Assembly: GCF_051124815.1 (NCBI RefSeq)
Contig: NZ_CP118485.1
Span: 1,736,001 to 1,800,000, forward strand
Direction: 5' to 3'
Length of the DNA: 64,000 bases
DNA from: Azospirillum sp051124815
GTDB taxonomy: Bacteria; Pseudomonadota; Alphaproteobacteria; Azospirillales; Azospirillaceae
Below are positions 32,424 through 42,300 of this stretch, one piece after another; within the stretch, counting starts at the first letter, position 1; each line of letters begins with the position of its first letter. A model generated the notes under the pieces. It made no database searches, was not told the DNA's origin, and saw only the letters and a list, made by a program, of their open reading frames with translations. The position numbers and the translations under genes were made by a program.

Positions 32424-33644
32424 CAGCGGCTCCGCCACCGGTTCGGCCATGCGGCGGTCGTCGGGCAGCAGCAGGGCGGCGGCAAAGGCGATGGCGGCCA
32501 GCGCCGACAGGGTCAGGTAGAGCATGGTGAACTCGCCCGTCCGCTCGAAGACCCAGGCAACCAGCTGCACCGCCAGCGGACCGGCACCGAAGGACAGGAT
32601 GTATTTGGCGCCGTAGGCCAGACCGCGGTGCTTGTCCGGGGTATAGCGGGCCAGCAGCATGTTCTCCGCCGGGATCTGCGTTTGCGAGGCGATGACCACG
32701 AAGGCGGCGGCGGCAACCAGCGGCACGTCGGCCAGCACGGCGACTGCGGCCATCAGCGGGATCTGGGCCAGCAGGCACAGTATATAGACCCGCTTCAGCG
32801 AATGGCGGTCGGCCAGCACACCCCCGATCATCTGCGGCAGGGCGGAGATCAGGTAGACCGCCGTCACCAGCCCGCCGACCCCCAGCGTGCCGGTACCGAG
32901 CCAGCCGCCCAACCGCGCCTCGAACAGCTTGGGCAGCACCACCTGCATGGCGTTGAAGATCAGGCCGGCGCAGACCATGGTCAGCGACAGCACGAAGAAG
33001 GCGCGCACGACATCCCCGCGCGACGGCTTGGGCTGCGGCTTCACGTCGGCGTGGCGGTCCTGAACGACGCCGGTCATCATCAGCAGGGCAAGAACGACGC
33101 CCAGCACGAGGCAGATCGCGCCGGGGATGATGAAGGCCATGCGCCAGTTCAGCCATTGCGTCAGGCTGCCGGCGACCACGGCGGCGGTGGCGACGCCGAA
33201 GGTGCCGAACAGGCCGAGCCAGCCCATCGCCTTGCCGCGATTCTCGGCGTTCGCCATCATCCAGGCCATGCCGACGGGGTGGTAGATCGACGCCCCCAAC
33301 CCCAGCAGGGCCAGCGACCACATCAGCATCTCCGGCCCGTCCGACAGCCCGGCCAGAACCGCGCCGCCGCCGGTCATCAGGTAGAAGACGGCGATCATGC
33401 CGGCCGAACTCCAGCGATCGCCCAGCCATCCGGCGAGCGGCGCCCCCAGCCCGATCATGAAGGCGCCCAGCGTCCACAACCGGATCAGCTCGTCATAGGA
33501 GAGCTTCCATTCCGTTTCCAGCGCCAGCACGATGGTCAGGAACAGCGCCGACACGATGTGCATCAGCGAATGCCCAACCCAGGCGAAGCCGACGGACAGC
33601 CGCGCCGAGGTCGGCGACGGCAGGGCGGCGGAAGGGTGGCTCAT
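32409..33644 (-). CDS. MFS transporter
   Basis: The 411-residue membrane protein has the twelve-helix layout of the major facilitator superfamily, with the loop 2-3 motif GAPLAGWLGDRWSSAGMI (motif A, residues about 55-72) and a central charged loop near DRHADVKPQPKPSRGD (about 198-213). The substrate is not evident; overall form resembles drug or sugar-phosphate efflux types. GGAGACG precedes the ATG. It stands alone between convergent metY and divergent arrangements. Confidence 0.82.
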   Translation of the reverse strand: MSHPSAALPSPTSARLSVGFAWVGHSLMHIVSALFLTIVLALETEWKLSYDELIRLWTLGAFMIGLGAPLAGWLGDRWSSAGMIAVFYLMTGGGAVLAGLSDGPEMLMWSLALLGLGASIYHPVGMAWMMANAENRGKAMGWLGLFGTFGVATAAVVAGSLTQWLNWRMAFIIPGAICLVLGVVLALLMMTGVVQDRHADVKPQPKPSRGDVVRAFFVLSLTMVCAGLIFNAMQVVLPKLFEARLGGWLGTGTLGVGGLVTAVYLISALPQMIGGVLADRHSLKRVYILCLLAQIPLMAAVAVLADVPLVAAAAFVVIASQTQIPAENMLLARYTPDKHRGLAYGAKYILSFGAGPLAVQLVAWVFERTGEFTMLYLTLSALAAIAFAAALLLPDDRRMAEPVAEPLPAAE

Positions 33645-33777
33645 CGAACGTCTCCGACCCCGGACCTGTCCCGACCGGGAAATGTTTCACAGGCAAGCGA
33701 AACGCAAGGCTGGCACGGGTCGGTTGAACCGTCCAATGCGCCTGCCTCATGGCGGGCATGCCTGGGAAGGTCCGTAG

Positions 33778-34197
33778 TCAGTCGTGAACGTTCCCGCGCA
33801 TCTTCTTCACCTCCGACCGCTTGGCCTTCCCTTCCAGCCGCCGCTCCTTGGAACCCTTGGTCGGCTTGGTCGGGCGGCGGGGTGGCGGCGGCGGGGCGGC
33901 GGCTTCGCGGATCAGGTCGATCAGGCGCTCGCGGGCGTCTTCGCGGTTGCGCATCTGCGAGCGGTGGCGGTCGGCGACCAGGATCAGAACCCCGTCCTGG
34001 GTCAGGCGGGAGCCTGCCAGCCGCTCCAAGCGGTAGCGCACCGGGTCGGGCAGGTTCGGCGAATGGCGCACGTCAAAACGCAGTTGAACGGCCGTCTCGG
34101 TCTTGTTGACGTGCTGGCCGCCGGGGCCCGAGGCACGGACGAACTCCTCCTGCAATTCGCTCTCGTCCAGGCTGATGCGGGGGTTGACCCGGATCAT
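33778..34197 (-). CDS. arfB: Alternative ribosome-rescue hydrolase ArfB (YaeJ)
   Basis: ArfB releases peptides from stalled ribosomes lacking a stop codon. The 139-residue product has the RF-1-like catalytic domain with the GGQ motif in RASGPGGQHVNKTETAVQLR, and a basic C-terminal tail (RPTKPTKGSKERRLEGKAKR) that enters the mRNA channel. Its ATG at 34197 overlaps the rsmA stop by 4 bp, so the two are coupled; a longer frame upstream is antisense-like and rejected. Confidence 0.93.
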   Translation of the reverse strand: MIRVNPRISLDESELQEEFVRASGPGGQHVNKTETAVQLRFDVRHSPNLPDPVRYRLERLAGSRLTQDGVLILVADRHRSQMRNREDARERLIDLIREAAAPPPPPRRPTKPTKGSKERRLEGKAKRSEVKKMRGNVHD

Positions 34198-35102
34198 GTC
34201 GGCTCCTCCGGCGGCGGCTCCAGCGGATGGCGGGCGCGGAAGGCGCGGGCCAGCGCGGCGAAGCCGGCGACATCGATCTCCTCCGCACGCGCGGTCGGGG
34301 CGATGCCGGTTTCCTCCAGCAGCGCTTCGGCATTGCCCAGCGACTTCAGGCTCTGGCGCAGCATCTTGCGGCGCTGGCCGAAGGCGGCGGCGGTGACCTG
34401 CTCCAGGGCGCGCCAATCGGCCGGTTCGGGGTTGGCCCGTGGGGTCAGATGGACGACGGTCGATTCGACCTTCGGCGGCGGGGTGAAGGCGCGCGGCGGC
34501 AGGTTGAACAGGACGCGGGCGTCGGAGCGCCATTGGGTGATGACCGACAGCCGGCCATAGGCCTTGCTGCCCGGCTTCGCCACCAGCCGGTCGGCAACTT
34601 CCTTCTGGAACATCAGGGTCAGGCTGACATAGGCCTCGATCCGCGCCAGCCAGCCGAGGAGAAGCGGCGTCGCGACGTTGTAGGGCAGATTGGCGACGAT
34701 GGCGCGCGGGGCGGGGGCGAGTTCCTCCGGGTCCACCGTCAGGGCGTCGGCCTCGACGATGCTCAGGCGGCCCTGCGATGCCTCGATGACGTCCTGCAGC
34801 GCCTCGATGAAGCGGCGGTCGCGTTCGATGGCGATGACCTTCACCGCATTTGTCGCCAACAGCGCGCGGGTCAGGCCGCCGGGACCGGGACCGACCTCGA
34901 TGGCGGTGGTGCCGGCCGGCAGATTGGCCGAGCGCGCGATCCGCCCCGTCAGGTTCAGGTCGAGCAGGAAGTTCTGACCCAGCGACTTGCGCGCCTCCAG
35001 CCCGAAACGCGCGATCACGTCGCGCAGCGGCGGCAGGGCGTGCGGGTCGAAGCCAGCCGGGTTGGCGGCGGATGCGGCGGGGGCGGAGATCGGGTCGGTC
35101 AT
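34194..35102 (-). CDS. rsmA: 16S rRNA dimethyladenosine transferase RsmA (KsgA)
   Basis: RsmA dimethylates A1518 and A1519 of 16S rRNA. The 302-residue product has KSLGQNFLLDLNLTGRIA, the SAM motif IEVGPGPGGLTRALL, the catalytic NLPY in AIVANLPYNVATPLL, and the C-terminal helical domain with FGQRRKMLRQSLKSL. The ATG at 35102 (MTDPISAP) is favoured over 35135. It is coupled to arfB by a 4-bp overlap. Confidence 0.95.
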   Translation of the reverse strand: MTDPISAPAASAANPAGFDPHALPPLRDVIARFGLEARKSLGQNFLLDLNLTGRIARSANLPAGTTAIEVGPGPGGLTRALLATNAVKVIAIERDRRFIEALQDVIEASQGRLSIVEADALTVDPEELAPAPRAIVANLPYNVATPLLLGWLARIEAYVSLTLMFQKEVADRLVAKPGSKAYGRLSVITQWRSDARVLFNLPPRAFTPPPKVESTVVHLTPRANPEPADWRALEQVTAAAFGQRRKMLRQSLKSLGNAEALLEETGIAPTARAEEIDVAGFAALARAFRARHPLEPPPEEPT

Positions 35103-35171
35103 CCCCGACTTATAGGCATCCCCCGCGCGCTTCACCAGACGGCAGTTTGCAAGAGTGGCAACTGATGGCGG

Positions 35172-35480
35172 CTACAGCAGGCGGCGCAGCAGCACGACGG
35201 CAACCACGCCGGCCACCACCGCCACCACCATCGGCACGCGCCGGGCGATCAGGCAGACGAAGGCGGCGGCCAGCGCGTCGGATGGGCGCGACAGGGCGGC
35301 GGGCGCCACCAGGGCGACCAGAACCGCGCCCGGCGTCGCCTCCAGCGCCGCGCTGGCCGCCCGGCCAAGCCGCACCCGTGCGATCAGCCACGGCCCGCCG
35401 ATCCGCGTCATCCAGGTGACCAGCGCCCCGCCCAGCACGATGGCAAAGACGCTCCAGTCCAAATGCAGCGACTCAAGCAT
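35172..35480 (-). CDS. azlD: AzlD family branched-chain amino acid exporter subunit
   Basis: The 102-residue membrane protein has three or four helices and the family pattern VTWMTRIGGPWLIARV followed by ATPGAVLVALVAPA. AzlD is the small partner of AzlC in LIV-E-type exporters. Its start (35480) overlaps the azlC end by 8 bp, fixing both the start and the operon araC-azlC-azlD. Confidence 0.87.
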   Translation of the reverse strand: MLESLHLDWSVFAIVLGGALVTWMTRIGGPWLIARVRLGRAASAALEATPGAVLVALVAPAALSRPSDALAAAFVCLIARRVPMVVAVVAGVVAVVLLRRLL

Positions 35481-36207
35481 CCTGCGCCCTCCCCTGCCCC
35501 TTTGCTTGGAGGGCGGCGACCGCTCCGCCGGCCAGGGCGCCGGCCAGGATGTGCCACGTCCCCGCCGGCGACAGCGCATGGACGGCCAGCGCGGCGGCGG
35601 CACTCGCCAGCCAAGGCGGCAGCGAACGGGCACCGCGCCAGAACCCGGCGAGCAGGCAGAGGAAGACGGCGATGAAGGTGAAATCCAGCCCCCAGGCGGC
35701 CGGGTCGGCGATCAGCGCGCCGGCAAGTGTTCCGGCCACCGTGCTGGCCAGCCACGCCAGATAGAGCGTCGCCGCCACCCCGTACCAGTAGGCCAGCGTC
35801 AACTCCGGCCCGCGGCGGAGCGCCAGCGCCCATTGCTCGTCGGTCATGAAGAACAGCGCCAGCCCGGCCCGTGCGCGGGGAACACCGCGAAAGCGCGGCT
35901 CCAGCGTCGCGCCCATCAGCAGATGGCGCAAATTGACCAGCAGGATGGCGCCGACCACCGCCAGCCCGGCGCTGCCCTTGTCCAGCAGTTCGACCGCGAC
36001 GAACTGGGAACTGCCGGCGAAGACCAGCGCGCTCATCAGCCCCATGTCCAGCGCCGACAACCCGGCCTTGGCGGCGAGGCTGCCCAGCAGAAAGCCGAAG
36101 GGAACGGCGCCGGCCACGAGGGGCAGGCAATGGACGACGCCCGCCGCGAACTCCTGCCGCGGGGATGTCGTTATGGTGATGCTGCCCATGCTTGTGTGCG
36201 TGCTCAT
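35473..36207 (-). CDS. azlC: AzlC family branched-chain amino acid exporter subunit
   Basis: The 244-residue protein has about six transmembrane helices and AzlC hallmarks: VPFGFLLGSLAAKAGLS, LVFAGSSQFVAVELL, VNLRHLLMGATLEPRFR and FFMTDEQWAL. The ATG at 36207 is chosen because it starts 11 bp after the araC stop; an ATG at 36189 is possible. It forms an exporter with AzlD. The adjacent AraC protein is the likely regulator. Confidence 0.88.
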   Translation of the reverse strand: MSTHTSMGSITITTSPRQEFAAGVVHCLPLVAGAVPFGFLLGSLAAKAGLSALDMGLMSALVFAGSSQFVAVELLDKGSAGLAVVGAILLVNLRHLLMGATLEPRFRGVPRARAGLALFFMTDEQWALALRRGPELTLAYWYGVAATLYLAWLASTVAGTLAGALIADPAAWGLDFTFIAVFLCLLAGFWRGARSLPPWLASAAAALAVHALSPAGTWHILAGALAGGAVAALQAKGQGRAQDA

Positions 36208-36217
36208 GGCCGGGAGG

Positions 36218-37102
36218 TTAGGCGGCCACGGCGGGCGCGTCTTGGATGGGATTGCTGCCGCGCCGGTAGTGGCCGGGGGAGACGCCGACCCGCCCCTTGA
36301 ACACCCGGTTGAAATGCGCCTGATCGCAGAAGCCGCAGGCCAGCGCCACATCGGCCAGCGGCAGAGGCCCGGCGAGCAGCCGCTTGGCTTGGGCGACGCG
36401 GCGGTCCGTCAGATAGCCGTGCGGTGTGGTGCCCACCGCCGCGCGGAAGACGCGCAGCAGATGGAAGCGGCTGAGCCCTGCCGCCTCGGCCAGATCGGCC
36501 AGTTCCACCGGGCTGTCGAGATGGGCGTCCAGATACTCCCGCGCACGGCGGACGGCCGCCGGCTCCTGCCCGGCCACCGGTGGACGCGCAGTCAGGTCGC
36601 CATGGCGCAGGGCGATCGCGGTGAAGGCGCGCAGCGCGTCGGTGTCGGTGCGCAGCGGTTCGCGGTACGGCCCCTCCAACCCATGATGGAGACCGCGCAG
36701 AGCCTGGAACAATTCCGGGTCGTCCAGTTCGGTGGCGGCGAAATGCGGGGCGACGGGCCGGCCCAGCGCCTCGGTCATCGCCTGTTCGAACAGCGCCACC
36801 GAGGGGTAGAACATGCGGTAGGCATAGCCGTCCTCGGCCGGGCGGCCGTCATGCAGAACCTCCGGGTCCAGCACAACCACCTGTCCGGCCCGCGCCACCC
36901 GGTCGGCGCCACGGCAACGGTACAACTCAGTCCCGGCGGTGATGACCCCGACCACATAGGTCTCGTGCGTGTGCGGGGCATAGCTGTGGCGCTGGAAGCG
37001 GGCGTTCAGGCATTCCATGCCGTCGAAGCGCGCTTCCCGCCATAGCCGGGCGAAGTCGCCGCCGCCGGCCGGAGTCCGGGTCAATGCCGATTGCTGGTCC
37101 AT
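36218..37102 (-). CDS. AraC family transcriptional regulator of azlCD
   Basis: The 294-residue product has an N-terminal AraC-type cupin sensor (HSYAPHTHETYVVGVITAG, about residues 39-57) and two C-terminal HTH motifs (ELADLAEAAGLSRFHLLRVF and LADVALACGFCDQAHFNRVF), with the GVSPGHYRR family end. AraC regulators of this subgroup are typically found beside azlCD exporters and probably sense an amino acid. The gene ends 10 bp before azlC on the same strand. Confidence 0.87.
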   Translation of the reverse strand: MDQQSALTRTPAGGGDFARLWREARFDGMECLNARFQRHSYAPHTHETYVVGVITAGTELYRCRGADRVARAGQVVVLDPEVLHDGRPAEDGYAYRMFYPSVALFEQAMTEALGRPVAPHFAATELDDPELFQALRGLHHGLEGPYREPLRTDTDALRAFTAIALRHGDLTARPPVAGQEPAAVRRAREYLDAHLDSPVELADLAEAAGLSRFHLLRVFRAAVGTTPHGYLTDRRVAQAKRLLAGPLPLADVALACGFCDQAHFNRVFKGRVGVSPGHYRRGSNPIQDAPAVAA

Positions 37103-37152
37103 GCCGCAGTCTAACAGGCGGGCGCGGCGGTCGTCTTGGATAGGATTGCGGC

Positions 37153-38703
37153 CTACACAATGCGCCGGCCAACGGCATGTTCCGCCGGGTCGCCGGGATG
37201 GTCGGGGAACGGGGCGCCATGGCCGGCCTGGTGGCTGTCATGGACCAGACAGGCATCGGCGATCAGCGGCCACAGGTGGGAGCGCAGGAAGCGCTGGTCC
37301 TGCCAGCGGTCGGCCTCCGCCGCGGCGAAGCGGTCGATCAGCGGTTCCAGCGGCGGCAGCAGGCCGGCGGCCCCGCCCCACATGCCGGCCAGCATCAGTT
37401 CGCCGTGCAGCGGGTGGTCGCGCATGACGTGGAAGGCCTTGCCCGAGGCGATCCATGCCTCCACCGCCGCCCGCTCGCGCGGCCCGACCCGCGAATCGCA
37501 GTCACGGCAGACGAAACGGCGGACGGTCGGGTCGTCGGAGGCGAGAAAGCGCCAGTAGAGGCCTCTGACCGGGCCGCTGCCGGACGGCATCACCATCCGC
37601 TCAGCCCCCAGCGCGTCCAATTCCGCCAGAATCTCCGGCGGCACGCTGTCGTCGTGGTAAATCCGGCAAGTCCAGCCGGGATAGACCGACCGCACCAGCC
37701 GGGCATTCTCCAGCGCCCCGCGATGGTAGATGTCGGCCGTCCCCCACAGGCTGAAGGCGACGACGTCGCGGATGCGCCTCTCCGCAGCGGCAGGACGGTC
37801 GCGAAGCGGCGGAAGGGCGAGCTGCGCGCCTTCCCGCGCCGCGAGTAGCGCCTTCTGCGTCAGAAGCCTGTCGATCTGGATCAGCGATTCCGCCTCCCGA
37901 TAGGTCTGGAACAGAAGGATGGCAAGGTTCTCGCGCGCATCGAGAAAATCGGGCGCCAGCACCACCGCCCGGCTCAGACTGGTCGCCGCCTGTTCAAGTG
38001 CCTCCAGATCCAGGGCAGCCGCTTGCCGCGTCAGGATGCCGAGGTTGAAGACCGCCCCGACATGGTCGGGCTGCAGCGCCAGCGCCTGCCGATAGCGGAC
38101 CAACGCATCGGCCGGCCGGCCGGCGCGGGACAAGGCGTTGCCGAGTTGGAACAGCCGCTCCGCCGTCGGCGCCTCCACGGCAACCAAGCGCGACAGGTCG
38201 GCGACAGCCGCCTCTGCCCGGCCCTGCTCCAGATGGTGGATGCCGCGCAGTTCCAGCAGCAGGGACAGGCGCTGCCGGGTCTCGCCGTCGCCCGGTTCGA
38301 GCGTCAGCGCCCGGCCCAGCGCGTCGATGGCGGCGTCGGTGTCGCCCGTCATCTGCGCCGCCACGCCGAGGAGAGCCAGGACCGCCGCGTCGTCGGGCTG
38401 CAGGGCGGCGGCGCGGCGCTGGCTGGCCATGGCCTCCGCCGGGTGGCCCAGCGCCTGATGGACCTTGCCGAGATCGCGGTGGTAATCGGCGATGTCAGGC
38501 CGAGTATCCACGGCTGCCGCGATGCGCGTCGCCGCGGCCTCCAGGCGGCCCGTCTGTGCCAGCAGCATGCCCAGCAGGTGGGAGGCGGCATGCATTCCGG
38601 GAGCGGCGTCGAGGATGCGGCCATAGAGGATTTCCGCCTCCCGCAGCCGCCCGGCCCCGTGATGGTCGACGGCGACCCGAAGGGCTTCCTGAATCGAGGC
38701 CAT
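37153..38703 (-). CDS. TPR protein with C-terminal glycosyltransferase-like domain
   Basis: The 516-residue protein has TPR repeats over about residues 1-290 (for example YHRDLGKVHQALGHPAEAMA and RLFQLGNALSRAGRPADALV) and a distinct C-terminal domain from about 315: VVAFSLWGTADIYHRGAL, YPGWTCRIYHDDSVPPEIL, YWRFLASDDPTVRRFVCRDCDSR and FHVMRDHPLHGELML. The last parts look like a GT-A-type nucleotide-sugar transferase (the DCDSR could be the DxD site). The ATG at 38703 has GGGGAG; a TTG at 38715 is in frame. Target protein or glycan unknown. Confidence 0.7.
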   Translation of the reverse strand: MASIQEALRVAVDHHGAGRLREAEILYGRILDAAPGMHAASHLLGMLLAQTGRLEAAATRIAAAVDTRPDIADYHRDLGKVHQALGHPAEAMASQRRAAALQPDDAAVLALLGVAAQMTGDTDAAIDALGRALTLEPGDGETRQRLSLLLELRGIHHLEQGRAEAAVADLSRLVAVEAPTAERLFQLGNALSRAGRPADALVRYRQALALQPDHVGAVFNLGILTRQAAALDLEALEQAATSLSRAVVLAPDFLDARENLAILLFQTYREAESLIQIDRLLTQKALLAAREGAQLALPPLRDRPAAAERRIRDVVAFSLWGTADIYHRGALENARLVRSVYPGWTCRIYHDDSVPPEILAELDALGAERMVMPSGSGPVRGLYWRFLASDDPTVRRFVCRDCDSRVGPRERAAVEAWIASGKAFHVMRDHPLHGELMLAGMWGGAAGLLPPLEPLIDRFAAAEADRWQDQRFLRSHLWPLIADACLVHDSHQAGHGAPFPDHPGDPAEHAVGRRIV

Positions 38704-38768
38704 GACACTCCCCAAACACGATCGCTGACAATGACGGGCGAAGCGGCCGATAGCATGCCGGCCGGCGC

Positions 38769-38788
38769 GTTACACACTGTTACACAGC
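38769..38788 (+). promoter_or_regulatory. Tandem 10-bp direct repeats GTTACACA
   Basis: GTTACACACT (38769-38778) is followed directly by GTTACACAGC (38779-38788), and GTTACAG recurs at 38812. Ten-base direct repeats are typical of OmpR-family response-regulator sites. The pair lies between divergent genes, 66 bp from the TPR gene start and 86 bp from the DUF4405 gene start. Confidence 0.45.
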
Positions 38789-38873
38789 AGCACCCCGCCG
38801 GATATTGTCCAGTTACAGTCGCGCGCGATCATGGACGCCAACAAGAAACGACACCGGATCAAGGGCGACCGCC

Positions 38874-39383
38874 ATGACCATTTCCAAGACCATGACCCGC
38901 GACGTGGTCACCCCCGTCACCATCGTCACCTTCGTCGTGTCCACGGTGACCGGCGTGATGCTGCTCCTGCACTGGAACACCGGGCTGGTGCGCTTCTCCC
39001 ACGAATGGCTGAGCATGGCATTCTCAGCCATCGCCCTCTGGCATCTGGTGAAGAACTGGCGGGCTTTCCTGGGCTATCTGAAACGGTACGCCGCGCAAGC
39101 CGCTTTCATCGCCAGCATCGTCGTGTCCGTGGTCTTCACCGGCATGACCGGCACCACCGGCGGCGGCAGCGTCAATCCGGGGGCGGTGTTCGGCGCCCTG
39201 TCGGGCGCGACGCTGGAAGCGGCGGCGCCGGCGCTGGGGCTGACACCCGACAAGGCGGTGGAGGTGCTGAAGGCCGCGAACATCGACGCCGCGCCGGGCG
39301 AAACCCTGACCGCCATCGGCGAGCGTTCCGGCAGGAACGGCGCGGCGGTCGCCAGTTTGCTGGCGGCGAAGCGTGCGCACTGA
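38874..39383 (+). CDS. DUF4405-like small membrane protein
   Basis: The 169-residue product has three predicted membrane helices in its first 110 residues. The first two carry histidines in a heme-b-like pattern (TGVMLLLHWNTG and HEWLSMAFSAIALWHLVKNWRAFLGYLK), typical of the DUF4405/cytochrome b-like group. The C-terminal third is a soluble helical domain (about 110-165). Possible role in membrane electron transfer or heme binding is inference. It is divergent from the TPR gene, with a repeat motif between them. Confidence 0.65.
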   Translation: MTISKTMTRDVVTPVTIVTFVVSTVTGVMLLLHWNTGLVRFSHEWLSMAFSAIALWHLVKNWRAFLGYLKRYAAQAAFIASIVVSVVFTGMTGTTGGGSVNPGAVFGALSGATLEAAAPALGLTPDKAVEVLKAANIDAAPGETLTAIGERSGRNGAAVASLLAAKRAH

Positions 39384-39392
39384 GGCCTGCGC

Positions 39393-42300
39393 CTACTCCT
39401 CGTCGCCGTCCCCATCGCCGAGCAGATAGTCGATGTCGCCGCCGTCGAGCGCGCTGACCAGCCCCTTGCCTTCGATGGTGGCGGCGGACAGGCTGCCCTT
39501 GCGGCGCTGGAGGTCGAGGATGCGCTCCTCCACCGTGTTGGCGGCGATCAGCTTGTAGACGAAGACCGGCTTGTCCTGGCCGATGCGATAGGCGCGGTCG
39601 GTCGCCTGATCCTCGGCGGCAGGGTTCCACCAGGGATCGTAGTGGATCACCGTGTCGGCGGCAGTCAGGTTCAGGCCGCGGCCGCCGGCCTTCAGGCTGA
39701 TGAGGAAGACCGGGACCTCGCGGTTCTGAAAACGGTTCACCGGCTCGGCGCGGTCCAGCGTGCGGCCGGTCAACTCGACATAGGGGATGTGCGCCTTCTC
39801 CAGTTCCAGCTTGATGAGGTCGAGCATGGTGGTGAACTGCGAGAAGATCAGGATGCGGCGGCCTTCCGGCACCATCTCCTTCACCATTTCGGTCAGGGCG
39901 TGCAGCTTGGCGCTCGGCCGCGCCTTGCCGCCCAGCGCGGCGATGGATTTCAGCAGGCGCGGGTCGCAGCAGACCTGCCGCAGCTTCAGAAGCGCGTCGA
40001 TCACCGCGATGGCGTTCTGGCCTAGCCCCTTGCCGCTGGCGGCCAGCGCCGCGCGCACCGTCTCGTTCACCGACAGGCGGATGGTCTCGTAGAGGTCGCG
40101 CTGGTCGCGTTCCAGGTCGATGCGCACCACCACCTCGGTCTTCGGCGGCAGTTCCTTCGCCACCGCCTCCTTGGTGCGGCGGAGCAGGAAGGGGCGGATG
40201 CGGCGCATCAGCAGGTTCGCGCGGGTGTTGTCGCCGCGCTTCTCGATGGGCACGCGATAGCGCTTGCCGAACTCCTTGCGGTCGCCCAGCAGGCCCGGCA
40301 TCAGGAAAGCGAACTGGCTCCACAGCTCGCCCAGATTGTTCTCCACCGGCGTACCGGACAGGCAGAGCCGGTGCCGCGCCGGCAGCGCCGCCACCGCGCG
40401 GGTCGCCTTGCCGTCGGGGTTCTTGATCGCCTGCGCCTCGTCCAGCACGATCATGTGCCAGGTCAGCCGCTTCAGCAGATCGACGTCGCGCGCCACCACG
40501 CCATAGGTGGTGACGACGATGTGGGCGCGGTCGAGTTCCGCAAGCTTGCCGTGGCGGTCGACACCGTGCAGCACCACCACCCGCAGATGCGGGGTGAAGC
40601 GCTCCGCTTCCGCCACCCAGTTGGGCACGAGGCTGGTCGGCACCACCACCAGACAGGGTTCGGTCAGCCGCCCCTCATGCTCCTCCATGGCGATGTGGGC
40701 CAGCGTCTGGGCGGTCTTGCCCAGCCCCATGTCGTCGGCGAGGATGCCGGCGACATTGTTGGCGCGCAGGCTCTGCATCCAGGCGAGGCCGCCGCGTTGG
40801 TAGTCGCGCAGCTCGCCCTTGAAGCCCGGCGGCGGCGTCATGTCGCCCGGCACCTCGTCGGCGCGCAGGCGCTGGAGATAGCCGTCGATCTGCGCCGTCT
40901 CGTCGCCGCGGCGGGCGATCAGGTCGTCGATGTCCAGCAGCGAGTCGGCCTCGGCCAGCGGCACCTTCAGCCGGTCGCCGCTGCTGCGCCCGCTGTCCAG
41001 CATCGCTTCGAGAACGCTCAGCAGCCGCTCGATCCGCTCGGCCGGTAGGGCCAGGACATTGCCGTCGTCCAGCACGATGTGGGCGCGGCCGTCGATGACA
41101 CGGGTGGTCGACAGACCGCCCTTCTCCACCAGACGGGCGAGGATCGGCAGAAGGGGTTGGCGCTCGCCGTCGATCTCGACGCCGACATCCAGGTCGAACC
41201 AGCCGTCGCCGGCATCGCGGACGGCGACTTCGACCTCCGCGCCCGGTTCGATGACCTTTGTGCCGAAATCGGCCCCGACCTCGACGATCCAGCCGGCCTT
41301 GGTCAGGGCGGGGACCTCGTTGGTCAGGAAATGCTGCCAGCGTTCCTCGACGTCCCGGCCGGTCAGCCAGTGGACGCGGGAGCCGCGGGCGTTCAGCGCA
41401 CCCTTCGGCGGCTCGATCCGTGCCTGGGCGAAGCCGAGGCCGGACAGCCGGTCCATCGCCGCCTGCTCGTCGGCCTTGTCGCGGCGGACGAAGGTGACGT
41501 CGCCGAACTCATCCTCATAGCGGGCGAACTGCCGCTGGTCGTCGGGCTCGATCTCCACCGCGCGGCCGGGCTCGCCATAGTCGAAGGACAGGCGCAGCAC
41601 GTCGACCAGTCCGTCGGCCGGCGTAACCACGCGGCCAAGGCGGGCGATGATCCGGGGGGAGCGCTCGACGATGGCCGCCGCGTCCGCCGCCCCACTGCGC
41701 ACGCCGGGAATGGCGTTGTCGCGGAAGCTGGAACCCGGCATCGACGGCGGCGCCGTGATGCGCGGCATCGACGCGACGGAACCGCGCGACGGGCCGAACA
41801 GGCGGGACGGCGTCGCCTTGGATGGGACCGGCGGCGGTGGCGGAGCGGCCGGCACCGGCTTGGCCTTCGGCACCTCGACCACCTGGAGATCGACCGGGAA
41901 GACGGTGCCGGTGGCACTGTCCACGCACCAATAGGACTGGCCCTTCACCAGCACGCTGCGTTCCGGCAGGCCGGTCGGGCGCAGCTTGCGGGTGGCGGGG
42001 TCGCGGAAGGTGCGGACGGTGCGGCCCGGCGCCTCGGCCAGCGGGGTGCCGTCGCGCCAGCGCAGGCGCCCGGTGGAGAGCAGGCGGCGCAGCAGGCGGT
42101 CCACCGCCTCCCCCCGGCTCTTGGCGACGGGGGTGCGTTCGGTCCCGCCACCGCCGAGCAGCCGGGCGATGGCGCGGTCGGCATCGCCGTCGACGGAGCG
42201 CGGGGCCTTGGCCAGCACGTCGCGCGGGCTGGCGGGGCTGGCGTCGGTCGCCCCCTCCGCCACGAACTCCGCCAGGATGTAGCAGGCGACGTCGCCCTGC

